From positions 1-64,000 of the forward strand of contig JAFRYE010000005.1 in NCBI GenBank assembly GCA_017441265.1: a stretch of DNA of 64,000 bases, written 5' to 3'. Source of the stretch: Lachnospiraceae bacterium. GTDB taxonomy: Bacteria > Bacillota > Clostridia > Lachnospirales > Lachnospiraceae. Positions 61,692 through 64,000 of the stretch are shown here, piece by piece (the stretch's first letter is position 1; each line of letters starts with the position of its first letter). A model generated the notes under the pieces. It was not told where the DNA came from, searched no databases, and saw only the letters and a list, made by a program, of their open reading frames with translations. A program made the position numbers and the translations under genes.

Positions 61692-64000
61692 TTAGTGGAT
61701 ATCTACATATCCAGAACCAACATCACTTGTTACTCCGCGGTTTGCCTTTGCGAGGTATTCATACCAGTTGATGTAACCCGCAGGCCCCCATGTTGTAGAA
61801 ACTTTTAGATATTTATGCAGACCATCTGCACTTTCCAGGAAGCCGGTTGCTACAAAGTAGTGTGCATCTGCAGCCATGTCCAGACTGCCGTTAGAATATA
61901 GGAATCGTAACTCTTCATCGGGGCTATAGAACGCCATGAGAACGGGGATATCATTATTCAGCATTTTGTTGATTTTTTTGTAGCCTTCGCCACGCATATC
62001 GTCAAACCATACACGTCCAAGGCCTAATGCTCCGGCGCTCGCACTGACTTTGAGTTTGTTCTCAAGGAAATGAGTAACACTCCACCATGCATCACCACCG
62101 ACGATGCTTCGCGAAGCCCAATCTAACCATCCATCTTCAGTGTCGAAATAGTCGAGTAGCAGATTGTAAATCTGATTAAAGGTGATGTTTTTCTTTTGGC
62201 CACTGAGATAGAGGTAAACGGCAATGGCAGATGTCGGTCCGCAGATACCGTTGCTCAGATTGCCTATAAGTTCATCGGTAGTTCTTGTCTTCCAATCGGC
62301 TAATTCTTTAGAGGAAAGAATATTATAGGGGTCAGCGCTTAGCATAATGGCATATTGTGCGTTGACTTGATCTGAGGCAACCTTTTCACAACGTTTTCTT
62401 AAATCAGCCATGAAGTTGGAATCATTAAGAAATTCACCTTGCCTAATTCCATAATGGATGGTAGAGCCATCTTTCCCGATTGTTGCAACAAAACTATTGA
62501 AACCTATAAGTTTGGCGCCATTTGAACTGGAAATCAATTGACTCAGTTTGCATTCAAAAGATTTTAAGGCATACCAGATACCGTCGGTTACGGGGATTTC
62601 GGCTACATTACCAACAATTTCATTTATGCTTAGTCCGTCTCGGTCATTGAGCAATACAATTTCCACATAGTCGGTTTTATAATTAAATGTTTTGCCGTCC
62701 AGCGCTTTGCAAATATAATCGATGCGATATCCGCTTGAAGCATAATACAGTGCATTACGAATTTGCTCAAGAATCGCGCCGTCACTTGTTCGGTCTTCGG
62801 CTTTAGGATCTCCGTATTTATCTGTAGGCGTTGAATTATGAGCGTTTACTTGTGCCATGAATGTAGAGATTTGACTGCGAGGAATGTAAATAACCGCATT
62901 CATCCCATAGAAACAAATCTCGCAATCATTACCGAGCACATGAGTTCCTACAGAGGCCATCCGCCATATAGCCTGAAGATAAATCGTATCCACTTCGCTA
63001 CCGACTTCTTTTAATACTGTTTTTAACGTATCTTTTTCAGTATATACGATATTCTTTTTTGATCCTTCAACAGACCAGCCGACAAAAGTATAACCTGTAG
63101 CCTTAGGCTTAATTGATGTGATCTTTTGTGTGTCGCCGGTGCAGTATTCAGTGAATTGTCCCTTACCATCAGCACTTCCGCCGTTGCAGAAATAATTAAT
63201 GGTGTAATCTTTCGCCCAGACAGCATAGAGTGTAGTGTCAGCGTTTACGCTGAATTTTGCTCCAGCAGCCCACTTTGCCTTGGTGGCCGCTGCATTATCA
63301 GCCCATCCTAAGAAGGTGTAACCACTGAGTGAGGGCTTTTGGGTGGGAAGAATCAAATCCTTGGTGTAGTATTTGTACTGACCACCGGGAACGTTTTTAA
63401 CGGTTCCTCTTCCGTTACTATTTCCGCTGAAGCCGATTTGGTATTTTTTCTCGGTCCAAACGGCATAAAGTGTTGTGTTTTTGGTAAGTGTAATAGGAGC
63501 AGATGCGCTTGTATACTCTTTTTCGGTTGCGCTCCTTGTGGTTGCCCATCCGGAGAACCAATAGCCTTCGCGAGAAATGGAAAAATAAGGTATTTTGACG
63601 GAAGAACCTTTGGGAACCAGAATCGGACTGGGTGTGGGTTTTCCGCCGTTCGCATTGAAGGTAAGCGTATAATTATTGCTGTCTTCCCAGACGGCGTAGA
63701 GCGTAGTGTCAGCGTTGACATCAAACTTTCCTCCGGCAGGCCACTTCGCAGTGGTGGCCGTTGCATTATCAGCCCAACCGAGGAACGTGTAGCCGCTGAG
63801 CGAAGGTACCTGAGTAGGAAGGATTAAGGTTTTGGTGTGATATTTGTATAATCCGCCGGGTACTTTGCTGACGGTGCCTTTGCCATTGCTGTTACCGCTG
63901 AAGCCGATTTGATATTTTTTCTCTGTCCATACAGCATAAAGAGTCATGTCTTTTGAGAGAGTTATCGGATCAGACGCACTTGTGTACTCCTTTTCGGTTG
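61692..64000 (-). CDS. Secreted InlB-type repeat protein with papain/C39-like C-terminal domain, 5' partial
   Basis: The frame stays open to the right edge of the window, so the N-terminus with any signal peptide is missing. The visible part starts with tandem Listeria-Bacteroides (InlB B-) repeats: two alternating repeat types ending in TTLYAVW (with GYTFLGWADNA and GYWFSGWATTRSATEKEYTSA). The pair recurs about every 156 residues with nearly identical DNA. A middle region of unknown fold (about 300 residues) follows. The C-terminus resembles a C39/papain-like peptidase: NGICGPTSAIA with the likely Cys, AHYFVATGF with the likely His, then STTWGP. Such proteins are surface adhesins or secreted enzymes. 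It is clearly AT-rich compared with the neighbours and has none of the over-represented 9-mers. Confidence 0.85.
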   Translation of the reverse strand, partial: TEKEYTSASDPITLSKDMTLYAVWTEKKYQIGFSGNSNGKGTVSKVPGGLYKYHTKTLILPTQVPSLSGYTFLGWADNATATTAKWPAGGKFDVNADTTLYAVWEDSNNYTLTFNANGGKPTPSPILVPKGSSVKIPYFSISREGYWFSGWATTRSATEKEYTSASAPITLTKNTTLYAVWTEKKYQIGFSGNSNGRGTVKNVPGGQYKYYTKDLILPTQKPSLSGYTFLGWADNAAATKAKWAAGAKFSVNADTTLYAVWAKDYTINYFCNGGSADGKGQFTEYCTGDTQKITSIKPKATGYTFVGWSVEGSKKNIVYTEKDTLKTVLKEVGSEVDTIYLQAIWRMASVGTHVLGNDCEICFYGMNAVIYIPRSQISTFMAQVNAHNSTPTDKYGDPKAEDRTSDGAILEQIRNALYYASSGYRIDYICKALDGKTFNYKTDYVEIVLLNDRDGLSINEIVGNVAEIPVTDGIWYALKSFECKLSQLISSSNGAKLIGFNSFVATIGKDGSTIHYGIRQGEFLNDSNFMADLRKRCEKVASDQVNAQYAIMLSADPYNILSSKELADWKTRTTDELIGNLSNGICGPTSAIAVYLYLSGQKKNITFNQIYNLLLDYFDTEDGWLDWASRSIVGGDAWWSVTHFLENKLKVSASAGALGLGRVWFDDMRGEGYKKINKMLNNDIPVLMAFYSPDEELRFLYSNGSLDMAADAHYFVATGFLESADGLHKYLKVSTTWGPAGYINWYEYLAKANRGVTSDVGSGYVDIH

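Overview
The window looks like a chromosomal segment of an anaerobic Clostridia-type Firmicute, possibly Lachnospiraceae-like and gut- or rumen-associated. This rests on strong purine-rich ribosome binding sites, sigma70-type promoters with 17-bp spacers, teichoic-acid-type and LicD polymer genes, a Fur box, a GH51 arabinofuranosidase and a nitrogenase-like anaerobic cluster. Base composition is moderately GC-rich, with two visibly more AT-rich patches (about 9-14.2 kb and 61.7-64 kb). No rRNA, tRNA, CRISPR array, transposase or integrase was recognised.

Layout. 0-5.4 kb: end of an extremely acidic protein, murA, metK and a beta-CASP metallo-beta-lactamase nuclease. 5.4-8.9 kb (+): Wzy-type ligase/polymerase and a priming sugar-phosphate transferase fused to a DUF4422 domain. 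8.9-14.2 kb (-): operon of LicD, IspD/TarI-type cytidylyltransferase, NAD epimerase, second LicD and an ABC glycopolymer exporter. 14.4-17.4 kb (-): flippase-like membrane protein and prfC. 17.5-24.2 kb (-): a compact operon of a sulfatase-fold membrane enzyme, a small membrane protein, a YidC-TagB/TagF fusion, a nucleotidyltransferase-aminotransferase fusion and a methyltransferase. 24.3-27.1 kb (-): an STT3/PglB-like oligosaccharyltransferase. 27.5-31.4 kb (+): MATE exporter, GH51 enzyme and a small membrane protein. 31.5-39.3 kb: a nitrogenase-like reductase locus (NifH-like protein, siderophore/corrinoid-type ABC importer, NifD-like and NifK-like subunits) and a divergent Fur gene, bracketed by two arrays of the same 86-bp double-hairpin repeat. 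39.4-44.3 kb: membrane-anchored unknown, transketolase and a PQQ-like beta-propeller lipoprotein. 44.6-61.5 kb (+): a nonribosomal peptide locus. 61.7-64 kb (-): a secreted repeat protein with a papain/C39-like C-terminus, cut by the window edge.

Two systems deserve most attention. The first is the NRPS locus: type II thioesterase, free A-T loading protein, two related GT-B glycosyltransferases, a NodB-type deacetylase, a phosphopantetheinyl transferase, a 2865-residue C-A-T-C-A-T-TE-MFS megaenzyme and a MATE exporter. It reads as a self-contained pathway for a short glycosylated peptide. Its second A domain lacks the usual amino-group-binding Asp, its TE has a Cys nucleophile, and its exporter is covalently fused to the assembly line. 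The second is the nitrogenase-like locus. Its alpha-like subunit keeps three P-cluster-type cysteines and its beta-like subunit keeps none, which is the ligand pattern of dark-operative protochlorophyllide reductase rather than of nitrogenase.

Across all scales there is also a very frequent 9-mer, CGGAAAATG (or its complement): at least 31 exact copies, roughly one per 2 kb, in both orientations, in all reading frames and in intergenic DNA, with gaps over some presumed foreign segments. Its density is similar to that of the DNA uptake sequences of Haemophilus and Neisseria.
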